From contig OX359275.1 of the NCBI GenBank assembly GCA_947179155.2, forward strand, positions 4,438,501 to 4,502,500: 64,000 bases of DNA, in the 5' to 3' direction. Source of the DNA: Hedera helix (taxonomy: Eukaryota; Streptophyta; Magnoliopsida; Apiales; Araliaceae). The translations under genes were made by a program, and so were the position numbers. The notes beneath the pieces were generated by a model that saw only the letters and a list, made by a program, of their open reading frames with translations, ran no database searches and was not told the DNA's origin. Of the stretch, positions 1 through 13,000 are shown one piece after another (position 1 is the first letter of the stretch; each line of letters opens with the position of its first letter).

Positions 1-25
1 TTTGTTTATGATTTTATGTCTTCAG

Positions 26-610
26 GTTCGCAAAGGAATCATCAAGGATCTTCCTTTTTACCCAAATCACCTCACATGAGCTTTCCCAATCTTATGTCGA
101 TGCTTGCAAAATATTTAGGACCTTCAGAGATGGATTTGATTGCCAAATACCACTGTGCTTTTCGAGTATGTTCTTTATCTCTTCTTTTTAACTTCTGTAA
201 TTTATTTATCCTAGATTTTGATTGTTGCAAAAGTGCATACATTTTTCTTTATGCAATGTTCCCTTTTGGTGATAACTTTCCTCGAGATTTATTTATTTTT
301 TTGTAACAGGAAAATAAGATTACAAGGGCTCAAGTGATACGAAAAGTAAGGCAAATTGCTGGCGACGATCTGTTAAAAGCAGTGATCAAATTAAGCATAA
401 ACAAGGTACTATAAGTTTACCTGAATCTCTGCATTGGCTTAACGTTTTCTTTATGTTTTTTGTACACACTTTATGATGTTCTTCATTCAATATTCCGTAT
501 GCACTAGTCTGTAACTCGATAATAAATGGTTTAGTAGTGTCCTGCAGAAACTTGAAGCAAGAGATGGTAGATCTTATGGAGCAGCAACAAATCCAGATAG
601 CAATGTTTAG
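26..610 (+). CDS. SRO/RCD1-like protein, 3' terminal exons with RST domain (partial)
   Basis: These are the last three exons of a gene that begins left of the window. Exon A is 26-165, after an intron ending ttcag. Exon B is 310-405 and exon C is 548-610, ending in TAG. Every intron has GT..AG ends (gtatgt/acag, gtacta/gcag). Exons A and B join into an RST domain: a PNLMSMLAKYLGPSEMD helix, then KYHCAFRENKIT, then RQIAGDDLLKAVI. The GD(D/K)LL ending is typical of RCD1/SRO proteins, plant PARP-like nuclear proteins whose RST domain binds transcription factors. Exon C adds a 20-residue hydrophilic tail. WWE and PARP-like domains would lie upstream and cannot be checked. TAF4 also has an RST domain, but its core motif differs. 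The family call is fairly secure; the subfamily is not. Confidence 0.8.
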
Positions 611-930
611 TACGCTGTGTTTCAAAGTTTCTACTTGTACATTTTCTTTTGTGCCAATGCAATGGAAGTAAAATCTCCACTTCTAGGTTTACGTGTCCAT
701 TCATTTCATATTTATCTCTTAAATTAGTAGTTTATGTTTTTTATTTTTATTTTTTATAACAGTAAGGGGGAAAATAAAACTAAAAAAGTTATAAGACGAG
801 CAAAAGTCTGCAAACACTATTTTTTTTATTAAAAACAGAACAAATACTATACTAATACTAAATCCAAACCTTGATCATGGCCCAGAAGTAACCTTACTGA
901 GTTTTGGATGAAGCATTTGTGGCCTGTATG
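611..930 (+). other. 3' UTR and downstream spacer of the RST-domain gene
   Basis: No open frame follows the TAG at 608-610. A T-rich stretch and an AATAAA-type hexamer near 773 suggest that the transcript ends around 780-820. The exact poly(A) site cannot be read from sequence. Confidence 0.4.
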
Positions 931-1112
931 GTTGGGAAAAAATTATCTCATGCTCCTGGAGAAAGTGAACAGTATACTCTCCCATTTCACATACCTGTGG
1001 TTCCAACACAGGGGCTCCACAGGTACGTGAGAGGAGGAGTATGCTATTTACTTGACCCAGAAGGTTAGGAGCATGAAATAATCTCTCTTGGGGGAATAAC
1101 CAAGGAGAGGAG
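931..1112. mobile_element. Foldback (hairpin) element, MITE-like
   Basis: About 70 bases on each side are imperfect inverted repeats around a short loop near 1000-1015. The left arm holds TCATGCTCCT, then AGTATACTCTCC, then ACCTGTGG. The right arm has the complements in reverse order: CCACAGGT, GGAGGAGTATGC, AGGAGCATGA. There is no ORF. Such long near-complete foldbacks are typical of small non-autonomous DNA transposons, and a transcript would form a long hairpin. I could not fix a target-site duplication, so the borders are approximate. Confidence 0.55.
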
Positions 1113-3661
1113 CAATCTATAATTCTCTGTTCCCCAGTAATTTACGAAGTACAGAGTCGTGAATTTTGATATCTTATATCAATGAATATGAGAGAGATTT
1201 CCGAACCCCCTCGATTTCGTCACACAACAGTTTAAGCCCTCTCTCACTTCTTCTTTAGTCCTGTCTAGTTATTTCCGGTAGAAGTTCACCTTTGTCTGAT
1301 TTGGAGTATTAAGCTTGTTCCAAGTAGGAGTATTATGTTTTCCTTCTCTTGCCTGATAAATCTACTAGAAGCCCCTCGGCATAGGAATGCGGCGAACGAG
1401 CGAGTATTTTTAAATTACAACAGCCAACTTCCTTATGTAGCCGTTTGAGTTACGGAAGCGTAATGTGGCCTTTTAGAACTTGGTGGGCCAAAAATTACAA
1501 ATGTTTCACCATGTACAAATTTGTCCATAAAAATGTATTACCTGCATATGTTTGCTCTTAATTTTTCTTTTTAAAACACTTGTACAATTTCTAACCAATC
1601 CTTCCGGCAAAGTTTGCCCGTCAACACCTTAATGTTTCGATCTATTTTGATATCATGGTTGCATCCAATTTTAAATTTTCTCATAAAAAATTAAATTTAA
1701 AAGTATTTTATCTCACTGCAGCAGTCTACGTTTGCTCAAATATTGCAATAACACTCTATTTTTGAGTTTTGGACATAAAAAAATAATAATAAAAAACTTA
1801 ATTTATATTTATAATATAAAAGATATATATAATAAAAATTATAAAAAATAAATTTATGTTACTTAGCTTTCTGTCCAAATCCGTCCATTTCTTTTATGTG
1901 ATATTAATACCAGGACAACCCTCGTGAAATCTTTCCTATAAAGGAAATATGAAAACATTGGCATAGATTAATTAGTTATAGCTACCATTTTTCATAGATC
2001 ATAGTAGTACTCCTTTTATTATTTTTTATTTGTCTTGCTAGAGAGTTAATTTTTTTTTTGCCTTTTATAAATTTTAAAAAAGTATTAATAACTTAATTTA
2101 TCATATTATCATTCTATTTAATATTAATTTATTTATTTTTCATATTTTTTAATAAATTTTAAAACATAGTGTTAATATTTTATACTTTTTTTAATTACGT
2201 AAACAAAATATTATTATATTTTTTAATTTTTTAATTTTCTTTTAAAAGGTCAATAAAAATATTAGCATTGTCAATGTCAAAAACACGCTATTGAGATCTA
2301 GCCGTTTTCTCCAAGTTTATTAATACTGTCGTCTTCTCTTATTAAACAACATTTGTTTGATCAATAGAACATGTCAACATTTGTTTAATTAATTGAACAT
2401 GTCAATACCACATAACATATTTTTTTTATCCATAATAATATTAAATTATTATAAATAATTTAATTCTAAATATATTTTTTTACAAATAAATACGGCGGTA
2501 GAGTCTATGTTGACCCCATATTAATCATCGGTTTCAGCGAGACTTGCGAAAGTTATCCATGAATGAAAATTTAAGTGCTCTTATTACCATATTTAAAGTA
2601 ATCTCAAATTAAGTATTTATTTATTATAAATAATTTATTTTTATAATAATTTATTTATAATATTTATAATATTTATAATATTAATTTATTTTTTTAAAGA
2701 AAACACATATATTATACTATTATGGTGATAGTATTACAATAGTATAGCTCTCCTTTTGTCGATTTTTCAAAAATTGGTTTAATTTTAATTTTTTAGTTAA
2801 ATTAATTGTTTTTAGAATTAAAAATTAAATATATTTATTTATAGTTTTAAACCTATAACAATTAAAAATTATTATAAATTTGATATAATTTTTTATAATT
2901 ATAATTATTTTATATATATCTACAAGAAAATAGTATAAATTTTAATTATAAATATGATCAATTAAACTAAAAAAAAAAGTCAATATTTGCGTAGGAAGTA
3001 ATAAATAGCATTAGAGTTTGTCAATCTTCATGAGCTAGTTTTCTTGATGGACAAGGAAAATACCAACGTCAAAGATGCCGCTTCTAATAAAATGACAAAT
3101 TACACCGAAGACAACCAACCACCTAACATATCATCAAATCCTTAAATGTATTTTATTTTTTTCTTTCCAATTTTGGACCGACTCTAAAAATTGATTGACA
3201 GTGAAGATCTACACAAACTAGGAAGGGACTGATTTGCAGATTTTTTATAATAAATATAAGAGCAGGGGTAAAAATATAATTTATTAAATTTAAGGGGTAG
3301 ATTTATAAAGAGATTAAACTTAAAGGGACTAAATATTATTTTGGTATATTTTGGTACCAAATAAAAAACTAAAAAAATTATGTCTAAACATATTGTATAC
3401 AAAAAAATATATATATTTAATAATAAAAAATATAGAATCCATTTTTTAGCAGGGGAAATTTTTCTTTCTTTTTAAAAAAAAAATAGACGGAGCATGCAAC
3501 ATAATCAGATGAGTTTTTCCATTTTTTTTTTTAAATAGAAAGATTAAAAATTTAACATTTGCACTGAGACAATATGGTAAAGAATATCACGACGTGAACG
3601 CGCTTACACATTTAAGCCTCCTTCCTACAAAAAATTATGCTATGTTCTTGGAATATGGCAG
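1113..3661. other. AT-rich intergenic region, no gene seen
   Basis: Long A/T runs and short imperfect repeats, with no supported coding sequence. A 72-codon minus-strand frame at 3184-3402 is low-complexity and resembles no family I know. A CTCC-type MITE terminus may lie near 2005, but its partner end was not found. Confidence 0.5.
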
Positions 3662-3774
3662 GAGCATGGTTACAGTATGTTCCATTCTCTCATATGAGGG
3701 TGAGGTCTACACGTAATAGGCCCGTGTGAAACCCACTCTTATATGAGAGTGTGAAGCATACTGTAACCATGCTC
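3662..3774. mobile_element. Small MITE with about 41-base terminal inverted repeats
   Basis: The left end starts GAGCATGGTTACAGTATG and the right end is its near-perfect reverse complement, CATACTGTAACCATGCTC. Complementarity continues inward through CTCTCATATGAG / TATATGAGAG, giving arms of about 41 bases around a 30-base loop. At 113 bases with no coding, it is a non-autonomous DNA transposon in form. No convincing target-site duplication flanks it, so the superfamily is unknown. Confidence 0.65.
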
Positions 3775-4096
3775 TAACAACATTGTAAGATCTCGACTTT
3801 TATGAAATATAAATTTAATTTTTCTTTATATATTTTCTTTTGAAACGGTAAGTAGATAAATTGACAAAAGTTAAAAAAAATATTTTGTGTAAATTTTATC
3901 TTGTCGAAGAATATTCGTTTTGTCGAGGAATATTCTATTCGTACGACAACGCCGAAATAACCAAACATTAGTGGACTCTACAACGAAATATTATTGGATA
4001 TAGAAAACGACATAAGTAACCTTTTTATATAAAAATAGTCGATGGTACTATCACTTTTAACTGTTAAAATATCTGGTGGTAAAGAATAGTAGAACA

Positions 4097-4149
4097 CGGT
4101 ATTGCACAGTAACATACGGTATTGCACAGTAACATACAGTATTGCACAA
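4097..4149. repeat. 20-base tandem repeat, about 2.6 copies
   Basis: The unit CGGTATTGCACAGTAACATA is repeated twice exactly. A third, diverged copy starts CAGTATTGCACA. Confidence 0.85.
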
Positions 4150-4927
4150 TGTTTCATATTATTGAACTGATAAAGTGACTATTATATAATATTAACTTTA
4201 TTGAATCAATAATTGTCACATGCACAATAATTTATATTATTGAACTGATAATTGTCACAGTAACATATGCATAATAATTTCAATTATTGAATTAATAATT
4301 GTCATTACACAGTAACGTACTCTTTTTTTTTTCCTGCATTATTGTTATCCCTATTATGACGTTGATTAAACTATTATATTCCATTATTAGTTGATTTTTT
4401 TGCTAGTATTGTGAATATCTAACTCAGAAAGTCAATTACATTACATTTATAACAATCGGTCATAATAATGAATAATTATAAATTATTGTTGAATAATTGA
4501 ATTGATAAAGTTATTTATTTTATTATAATAAATTATATAAAGTTATTTACTTTATATAAATTATGCAAAGTAAATTATTTTATTATGATGTATTATATAA
4601 AGTTATTTATTTTATATAAAGTTAATTGATTTATATATAAAGTTAGTTACCTTTATATATAAAGTTAGTTGTTATATATATAAAGTTAATTATTTTATTA
4701 AATAAATGATATAGATTAAAGAAAATCTGAAATGAATAATATAGATTAAACATAATGTAATAATTATAGAATATGAAATGAACGGTGTAGATTAAAGATG
4801 ATCTTTAAATGAATGGTTTAGATTAAAGAAATTTTAAAAGATGAAATGAGTGGTATAAATTAAACATTATCTTGAAAATACGGTTTGGATTAAATTAAGA
4901 AATCTTGAATTATGATAAGATTTTTGA

Positions 4928-4940
4928 CTATAAATAGAGG
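4928..4940 (+). promoter_or_regulatory. Orphan TATA box
   Basis: CTATAAATAGAGG is a near-ideal plant TATA box with the usual following GAGG. About 45 bases downstream begins a CT-rich leader-like stretch. No ORF follows within 800 bases. It may be the core promoter of a decayed LTR or other retroelement. Confidence 0.3.
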
Positions 4941-6301
4941 CCTTAACTTAAGAATTTTTCATAAAATTTTTTGCTTATTCTTTCTTTCAGTCTCTAAATA
5001 TTACTTTGTGTAAGTTCTCTCTGAGTGTGCTAAAGTCATCTTGAGTATCTGTGAAGATCTGTAAGTGTACGAGTACTGTTCAAATAAGTCCTTTTATAAA
5101 AGTTATATAAGTAATCACATATATCACACAGTGTTTATAAATCTTCCTTTAGAAGACTCTTCGTTTAGAAGATTCATTCTGAAAAAAACTTTCTCTTGAA
5201 GATTCTTTTGAAATAATATTTTCAAAAATTATTTTGAAGTTTATTATACTTTATTTTGTACACTACACAAATTTTTACTGCCAAATCACTTTTGATAATT
5301 TCATACGAATTGATATACACCATAAAATTTATATGTGGTAATTACTAATTAAATTATAAATATATAGGTTGATCAACTTCATTTAAATCAATATCCAGTC
5401 ACGTGTTAAGGTAAGAGATATCATTTTCTTTCATACTCTTAACCTTACTACGGTAAGTGATATCTTTTTTTTCATACTCTTAAACTTATTGTGGTAAGTA
5501 TTATTCGGTAATTTTTTTGAAATTGTTATATGTTCCTTAATATTTTGCGTTTCATCTAATATCATTTTATTTGAACCCTCCTATTTTTCTAAACATTTCT
5601 ATTGAACTTTAATCGTTATTTTGAATTGTGGATCTTGAATATCATTTTTGAATTTGAGTTCACATCATGTTGATAATTTAGACATTATTTGACTCAGGAC
5701 AAAGTATCATGTTGTTCTATTCATCATTTATATCTCTATTGTTACTCTAATCATCAAGAATCAAGTTGTTGTGAATATTTGTGGCCTGAGTGATAATGAG
5801 TTTTTATAACTATTTATTATATATTTTTAGGCTTAATTATTTGTTAGTTTTTAAGTATTTCAATTAATTTTAGGTAATTTATTTAATTTTATGTGTTTTT
5901 ATTATTTTTAGAAATTTGAAATTATTTTTATTTATTTTAAATTAATTTATATTTTATTTTGTAGGTAAAATAATCCTTGGTGGTAGATCTGTAATTAATA
6001 ACAAATCTGAGTGGAAAAATCGTAATAAAACAGATTCTGGGGGCATAATTGAAAATATCGAGCGCGATGGCATTATTGTAAATAACCAGACCTTTTCGAG
6101 TGCGCGATCAATTATCAGCCAGCAGGGACAGGAAGCGGCGTCATTCATGGGAAGTAGGAAGCTGGGCACGCAATGCTCGAAGAAGCATAACAGGCATTAG
6201 GAACGGCATCGTTCTAGTTGGGGGCTGAGGAAGGAAATCATGTACCATGCGCGCGGTCTGGCAAGGTGGCTGACAGGTCAGGCTCGCGAAGGACGCGTTT
6301 G

Positions 6302-8029
6302 TGGTGTGATGTCGTAAGCACCCAAAAATAAAATCTTACTTTGGAAAAATAAATATTAATGTAGTAGTGTAAGCAAGAGTCGATCCTACAGAAAATGATT
6401 ATTTAATTTTATGTTTTTGCAAATAAAATTTGGGGGGTTTTAATTGAAGAAATAATTTAAATAAAATTAACTAAAATAAATATGCAAGAAATAAATAAGA
6501 ATAAAAAAATCTTGGTTTAAGTCAACATCCATCATCAAGAATTTACAACTGATCACTGATGCAAGAATAACTCAATTCATATTTTAAATATTCAACGTGG
6601 AATAATTACTCCCATTCGAATAATTTTTCTATCTCTCCTTAATTTTAGTTAAGTAGAAACAAGCGATCTAAATAACCCTTACTACTAAATAATCTCAGAC
6701 AAGCGCTAAAGATTTAACCTAGTAGCAGCATAAAAAAATAGAGAGATCGTTGAACTAAACAACACAATCCAAGCGTCTGCATCTAATTTATATGAATATT
6801 CTTCCTAAGATAAAATAATCTTTTGATAAGCAAAATAATTATTAACCTTAGTTGCTTCGCCAATTAAAGTGACCAAACAATTACGGATTTGATATTTAAT
6901 TTAGCAGTAGATTTCAACGGATAATAAACTAGTATGCATCCTAGCAATTAAACGAATTAATCATAAAATTAAATACAGAAAAATATTCAATACTCAAAAT
7001 ATAAATTGAACAATTAAAATAAATTAGATCTCACAATGTATAAATCTTGATGGCTTCAATCACTTAAGCCAAGAAAAATAAATTAACTACTCATAATTAT
7101 AAAGAATGCTAAATAATAGAAGAGAGAATTTTTATTCTAAGAAAAGTTGTGTTTTACAACGTGTGTCAAGCCATCTATTTATAGGCTCCAAAATCCTCCT
7201 AAACCTAGTTGGAATTACACTCTCCAAACCCTAATGGGATTTAAAATATAAATAAAAATAAAAGGAAAAAAAAATAATTATTATCCTAACCCTAGTTGGA
7301 ATTAAAATCCAAATTAAATAAATATAAAAAAAAATATTATTTATTTTCCTAATCCAAATTGCTTTTGGATATTTTTTTATCAACTTGCTGGCTGGAACGG
7401 AAAAGGAGAGAAGAATAAATCTGCCTCGTTGCCATGTGTCACAGCCACGCGGAGAGAGAGAAAGAAACAGGCCAGCCGCCACACCGCTTTTTCTTTTTTT
7501 ACCGTTGGCGCGTGTAGTACACGCGCCTGTGCCAAAAGAACGCAGCCGCGCATTGCGCGGACCCTGTTCTTGTCGCCCAGACAAAAACGGCGTCGTTCTA
7601 ATCCGGGCTGCTGAAATCCTTGCGCGCATTGCGCGCGGCTTCGTTTTTCATTTATTTACGATTCTGCCACCGAGCTTGGTTAATTACCACAATGCCCTCA
7701 GCCTTTTGTAGAAATTACGAAATTGCCCCCAAAGCTTATTTTTCCTACAAAATAAAATATAAAATAATTAAAAATAATATAAAAAAACTAAAAATCCTAA
7801 AAACACATAATAATAAATAAAACACCTAAAACACTAAGAATAAATAAAAACACATAAATAAAAATAAATATAAAATTACTATAAAATTACCTAAATTAAC
7901 ACAAATTAACTAAAATACTATAAAACCTATTAAAACCAAAATAAACTAAATAATTAAACATTTAAGCACATAATAAATATAAAAACTAAGTATTAGGGAA
8001 TAAAAATACCGTATAATTTAGCCCTATCA
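6302..8029 (-). mobile_element. Solo LTR (gypsy, Athila/Tat-like) with 5-base target duplication
   Basis: In its own orientation it starts TGATAGGGCTAAATTATACG and ends ACATCACACCA, the expected TG..CA. GTTTG flanks it at 6297-6301 and again at 8030-8034, a perfect 5-base duplication. No internal region, primer site or polypurine tract is present, so it is a solo LTR left by LTR-LTR recombination. A GC-rich island (7385-7640) full of palindromes stands out from the AT-rich remainder. The ORFs there, on both strands, are by-products of that island and match no family I recognise. Confidence 0.8.
7507..7636. repeat. GC-rich palindrome cluster inside the solo LTR
   Basis: Three perfect short palindromes occur in 130 bases. 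At 7507-7527, GGCGCGTGTA pairs with TACACGCGCC around one base. At 7546-7560 is CCGCGCATTGCGCGG. At 7622-7636 is GCGCGCATTGCGCGC. The second word recurs almost exactly in a different LTR family near 12389. Confidence 0.85.
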
Positions 8030-9212
8030 GTTTGGCAAGCCCGTTAATTACCAAAACGAGATTCATTTTACATTTTTGATTTCTAATTAGATTTTAATTT
8101 CATAATTGCTTAGGATAATTAATATAGTCCTATACGTACACTATGAGACTCTTGTTTTCAGGAGATTAGCATAGAATAACAGATTTAACATACATTAAAA
8201 TAGAGTAGATTTATTTTATTAGTTTAGGAGCAAATATTCAACGCGAAAGATTCAAGAATTGAAAGCGGAGCTTGAGAATTAGAGATTGTGATCCGAGTGA
8301 CATATGGAAATCAACACAGATTTGATTTATTTATTTTTTCTTTTATTTTTATAATTTTGAGATGTTGAATTATTTGTAGATAATTTATTATTTAATTATG
8401 AATTAATTTTTATTTGAGATTGCAATTGAACCCAATGTGTAGTTTAAATTAATTTATTTTATGTTTAATTAAATTGATTATAATTGAATTGTGTATCATT
8501 TTTTTTTGTGTTCAAGTATTTAATTATTTGCATTAATTAATGTCGTAATCGATATGAAGTTGACGAATGGATTATAGCGTTTAGACCTAATTAATTATTT
8601 TGCGCGTTAATGTATTAATTAATTATGATTAATTAATGAGATAATTTATATGAAATCAAAAGTGAATTATAGGTTTAGATTCAGATATGATAGTATGTGA
8701 ATTTGTTTATTCTTTCTAGGAAGAGTAGCATAGTAGTGTATAGAATGGATATATCTATATGCCATATGTAATTTTGTTAAGAGTTGGATCTTAATGAATT
8801 TATTTTAAATTATTTTGCATAACAATATAGCAACTTAATTGGAATAAATCTTTTTATTAATTCTTAAAAAATGTTAATAAATAGTTAAGAAATCTTAGTT
8901 GACAATTCTATATAATTAATTAATTAAAAAGCGAGTGAATAAATTTAAATGAAGTATTGAAAAAAATTGTGATCTTAACTATTTTTAATTTGATTTAATT
9001 CTTTTCATTAGTTTAATTTAGTTGTTAATTTTAATTGATTTTATTTTATTAATTAAATTGCGATTGTTTAAATAGAATTAATTTGATAAAAATTAGTATT
9101 TTGTAATTATTATTATTTAATTCTCCGTGGGAATGGTACTCTTCTTACTAGTATATTACTTGTTGACTATGTATATTTACACGCAAATATTCATATAAAA
9201 AATACCCAGCAA

Positions 9213-9234
9213 GTTTTTGGCGCTGTTGTTGGCG
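9213..9234 (+). other. Primer-binding site of the Athila/Tat-like element
   Basis: TTTTTGGCGCTGTTGTTGGC is a diverged form of the tRNA-Asp-type primer site (TGGCGCCGTTGCC...) of Athila and some Tat elements. It lies a few bases after the LTR end and about 115 bases before the gag start. Confidence 0.7.
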
Positions 9235-9328
9235 AATTAATTTAATAATTCTTGACAATATTAATTTCAATCAAATTAGTTTTAATTTAAACGTTTTTTT
9301 TTAATTATTACTTTCTTTTCAGGATTAA

Positions 9329-10098
9329 ATGAAGGACGATGATCGAAAATTGCTTCGAGACTATGCCATGCTACAAGTCATCCAATTGAGCATTCATAGG
9401 TCTGCAATTAATGCCACAAGTTTTGAGATCAAGCCGAACATGATATAAATGATCTAAAATTCAGTGCAGTTTGTGGGTTTGCCCAATGATGATTCGAATG
9501 ATCATCTCATGAGCTTTTTGAAGATATGTGATACTTTCAAGTATGATGGAGTTTCAGATGACACTGTAAGACTTCGCTTGTTCCCTTTCACACTTAGAGA
9601 CAAAGCAAAGAGTTGGTTGCATTCATTTCCACCGGGGTTTATCACTACTTGGAATGACTTGGCTCACAAGTTCTTAGCGAAGTTCTTTCCACCAGTGAAG
9701 ACTGCAAAAATGAGAAACGACGTCACTTCATTCATGCAACATGATTCAGAATCGTTGTACGAGGCGTGAGATCGCTTTAAAGATTTATTGTGGAGGTGTC
9801 TACACCATGGAACACCCAAGTGGCTTCAAGTTCAAACATTCTACAATGAGTTATTTAGTACAATAAGGAGTATTATTAATGCAGCTGTGGGTGGTGCTTT
9901 GATGGCGAAGAATTTGGATGATGTCTATGACCTGTTGGAAACTATGATAGCGAATGATTACAAATGGTCTTTTGCAAGGGTAAATCAACCAAAGGCGGCA
10001 AGAAGAATTGATAGTGATGCATTTTCTGCTTTGACTACGCAAATGACGCTTACAAAGACGGTAGAAACAATTGTGAAGAATGGACAACCTAATCAACC
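9329..10098 (+). pseudogene. Athila/Tat-like gag, N-terminal part, broken
   Basis: One continuous frame from ATG 9329 encodes a gypsy Gag. Recognisable parts are LRDYAMLQ near the start, then FVGLPNDDSNDHLMSFLKICDT, then the core LRDKAKSWLHSFPPG..TWNDLAHKFLAKFFP of the Retrotrans_gag domain. Three in-frame stops break it: TAA at 9446 and 9455, where family members have Gln, and TGA at 9767, where they have Trp. All three fit C-to-T or G-to-A change. At 10098 the frame is cut by the insertion of a solo LTR and resumes after it at 13978. Gag would form the virus-like particle; this copy is dead. Confidence 0.85.
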
Positions 10099-13000
10099 TG
10101 TGACGACCCCAAATTCGGGTTCTATAACCTCAAGTTTGGTTCTCACTATTCAACACATTACTAACAATTAAATACATACATTGCATTTAAATATCGCGGA
10201 ATAATACATATTGGTTCTCTTCAAAAGGTTACAATACCAGGGTCTATCAACCTTAACATAAAACAGTTCCTATCATAAGGAATTACAAAAGGTTTATCAA
10301 TAGTAAACACATATTTAAATATCTGATTAGCATGCATAAGCTACTTAAGCTTTGGCCTTTCCTTTTCCCTTATCCTTCTTGGAGCAATCGGGTCTATCTG
10401 AAAAATGGTTCATGATATAGCAAGAATGAGCAACTAGTTTGCTCAGCAAGTTTAGAACAATCATAGAGATTTAATATATCATGAATGAATGGGAAATGAC
10501 ATCAATGGTTCAACAATAGGTATAACAATTGTGAATGAAACAGGATTCAAATTTTAATAAACAGAATATTTGAATCTTAAAATGCTGAGTGGTCACTAAG
10601 GACCCTGAACTAACGAGGGTATAATAGAGTTTCCTCTGACCCTTTGAGTTGTTTGGTTTTCAAGGGGATCAGCCTATTCAACCCGCTGTATATGCATTAC
10701 ATTTAGTCACTGGCGCCCAAAGTCGGTTTCCCGACACAAAATCCCCTAATTTAGGGTTGTTCAATTCTCAGACTTAATATAAGAAATCCGCACCCAATAA
10801 TGGTTTGGATAAGCTTTTAAAAGTATTCAAGTATTGAATTTATAAACGTAATGTCTAGCTGAACTATTAGCTTTTGACATTTTTAATACAGTTCATGAAT
10901 CAAGAACTAATAAGCTTCAAGTGCACTAAGTGCGATTTTATAAACAATATGGATGTGGGATAATTTTAAATAATTAAACCACTTCAAGGTTTGACAATAA
11001 ATACAAGTATATAAACTTGTTCAACAATAAATGAGTAGCGTTAGAGAACTTGTCTCTCTGCTCAGCTACAATAAATGTCTAGCTTTAACTAACTTGCTTT
11101 GAAAGACCTAACATTAATAAAGTCGGTCTAATAATTAGTACGGCGTATTTGCATAACTATACGCTTAATAATGAACTTATTTACCACACATAAATACTAA
11201 CACATAATTTACATTAGTCAAAATAATATTATTAACCTTATAGACCCTTAATCATTTTAGGTTAATAATTTAATAAGTTAAAAAATATTTTTCTTAAGTG
11301 TTGGACACTTATTAAACCCTTAAACAACTTATTACATTTGTTTAATTAAATCATAATTAAATTCAATTTATTTTATTAACTCAATCTCTATTTAATTACT
11401 ATTTAATCTTGATTAAATAGAAATTAATTAATTAACTCTAGTTATTATTTAAAATAAATAATAACTAATTGTACTTACTTATTATTTAATTATAATTAAA
11501 TAATAAATAATTATTGACTTAATTTTAACCTTCTTTAATTTAATATTAATCAACCAATAATTAACTAAGTAATTAACCTTACTTATTATTTAATTTAAGA
11601 AAATTAAATAATAGTTTACTAATCTTAATCCTCTTTAATTATTATTTAATGTCAATTAAATAATAATTAATTATTTAATTAATTTTAATTATTATTTAAG
11701 GTTAAATAATAATCAAATCATTCTTATTTATTATTTAAATTAAATAATAAATTATTACTCTAATTACTTAATTTCCATTAATCGTTATTTAATGCTAATT
11801 AAATAATAATTAATTACTTAATTATCCTTATTTATTATTTAATAATATTTAAATAATAAATAAATAATTTATAAATTTTATCTCTCTTTAAGTATTATTT
11901 AATAGGAATTAAATAATAATTGCTAATTTATCATCTTTATTTATTATTAACATTTAAAATAATAAATAAATAATAAATTTATTTAACTTAACCATGATTT
12001 AGCTAACTAGATTAATATTTAAAATATTTAAATATTAAACTTAATGAAAATATCCTCCCCAATATCATTTTTGTATTAATATTATTTTTAAATTAGTTTT
12101 TAAATATTTAAATTAATTAAATTTAACCCGAATGGCATTTCCGTAAATAAGTTGAAAACTGATCCAAGGGCAGAAAAGTAATTTTGCCAAGAAAAACACG
12201 GAGGGGCATAAATGTAATTTGGCCGAAAAAATAACTACCGCGCATGGCGCGCGTTACAATATTTTCGGACAAAAACGGCGCCGTTTTTGAAAGGCCAGAG
12301 ATGGCTTCTGCGCATAACGCGCGGAGTAATTTTCTACCGACGCCAAACGACGTCGTTTGGCTCCGCGTCGTTAGGTGAACAGTGGTACGCGCGCATTGCG
12401 CGGCCAATGCTTTTTTTTTTCTTCCTCAGCAGATTGTGAACAGTGCATACATTAAATGAAATTATACCTTCAATAAATCTTTAACTCCTCAATAAAAATC
12501 CAAAAAAATTACCAATCACCTTATATTAATTTATAACATGAAAAAAATTAATTTTTCATGATTTAATAACATATTTTTTTATAAAAAATTTTACATCACA
12601 TAAACTACTATAAATCATAACTTTTTGTGTATAACTCCATTTTGAGTGATTCAACCTTTGTTTTTCTCATGATTTAATGTTCTATAATATTAGAACATTA
12701 AATCTAATATTATCAAAAATTATTCTTGATCATTGTTTTGAGATTTATTTTCACACCACCAAATACATGTTTTCCATCATTAAAACTCATAAAACATAAG
12801 TTAAACACATGATCAACTATATAAACATACATAGCATGATATTAACCATAAAAATTATTATACTAATATTTATACCATAACCTTGAAAGAAAACAAGATT
12901 AGGGTTTAAAAATAACTACCTTGTTTTGATAGCTATTCTCCTCTTCTTTCCAAAATATGTTGTGAAGAAAGATGACATGAACCAAGACTCCTTCTCTTCT

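Larger units (their letters stand above)
3775..5790. other. AT-rich intergenic region with possible degenerate retroelement promoter
   Basis: No credible gene. It contains the 20-base tandem repeat at 4097, many ATATAAAGTTA-like words from 4500 to 4700, and a TATA element at 4928 followed by a pyrimidine-rich stretch. It may include a decayed LTR or pararetroviral promoter, but no coding domain supports either. Confidence 0.4.
5791..9208 (+). mobile_element. 5' LTR of Athila/Tat-like Ty3/gypsy element, interrupted
   Basis: The right border is set by the primer-binding site just after it: ...ATACCCA, then GCAAGTTTTTGGCGC. The left border is placed at TGATAATGAG (5791) by analogy with the solo LTR inside it, which starts TGATAGGG in its own orientation and has similar AT-rich text. 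Removing the 6302-8034 insertion leaves about 1.69 kb, close to the solo LTR's 1.73 kb, so the two may be related. The left border is uncertain by tens of bases. The matching 3' LTR is not in the window. Confidence 0.55.

Noticed and set aside
7231..7820. Overlapping ORFs of 61-132 codons on both strands
   Set aside because: They lie inside a solo LTR's GC-rich island with palindromes, match no family, and are open on several frames only because stop codons are rare in GC-rich text.
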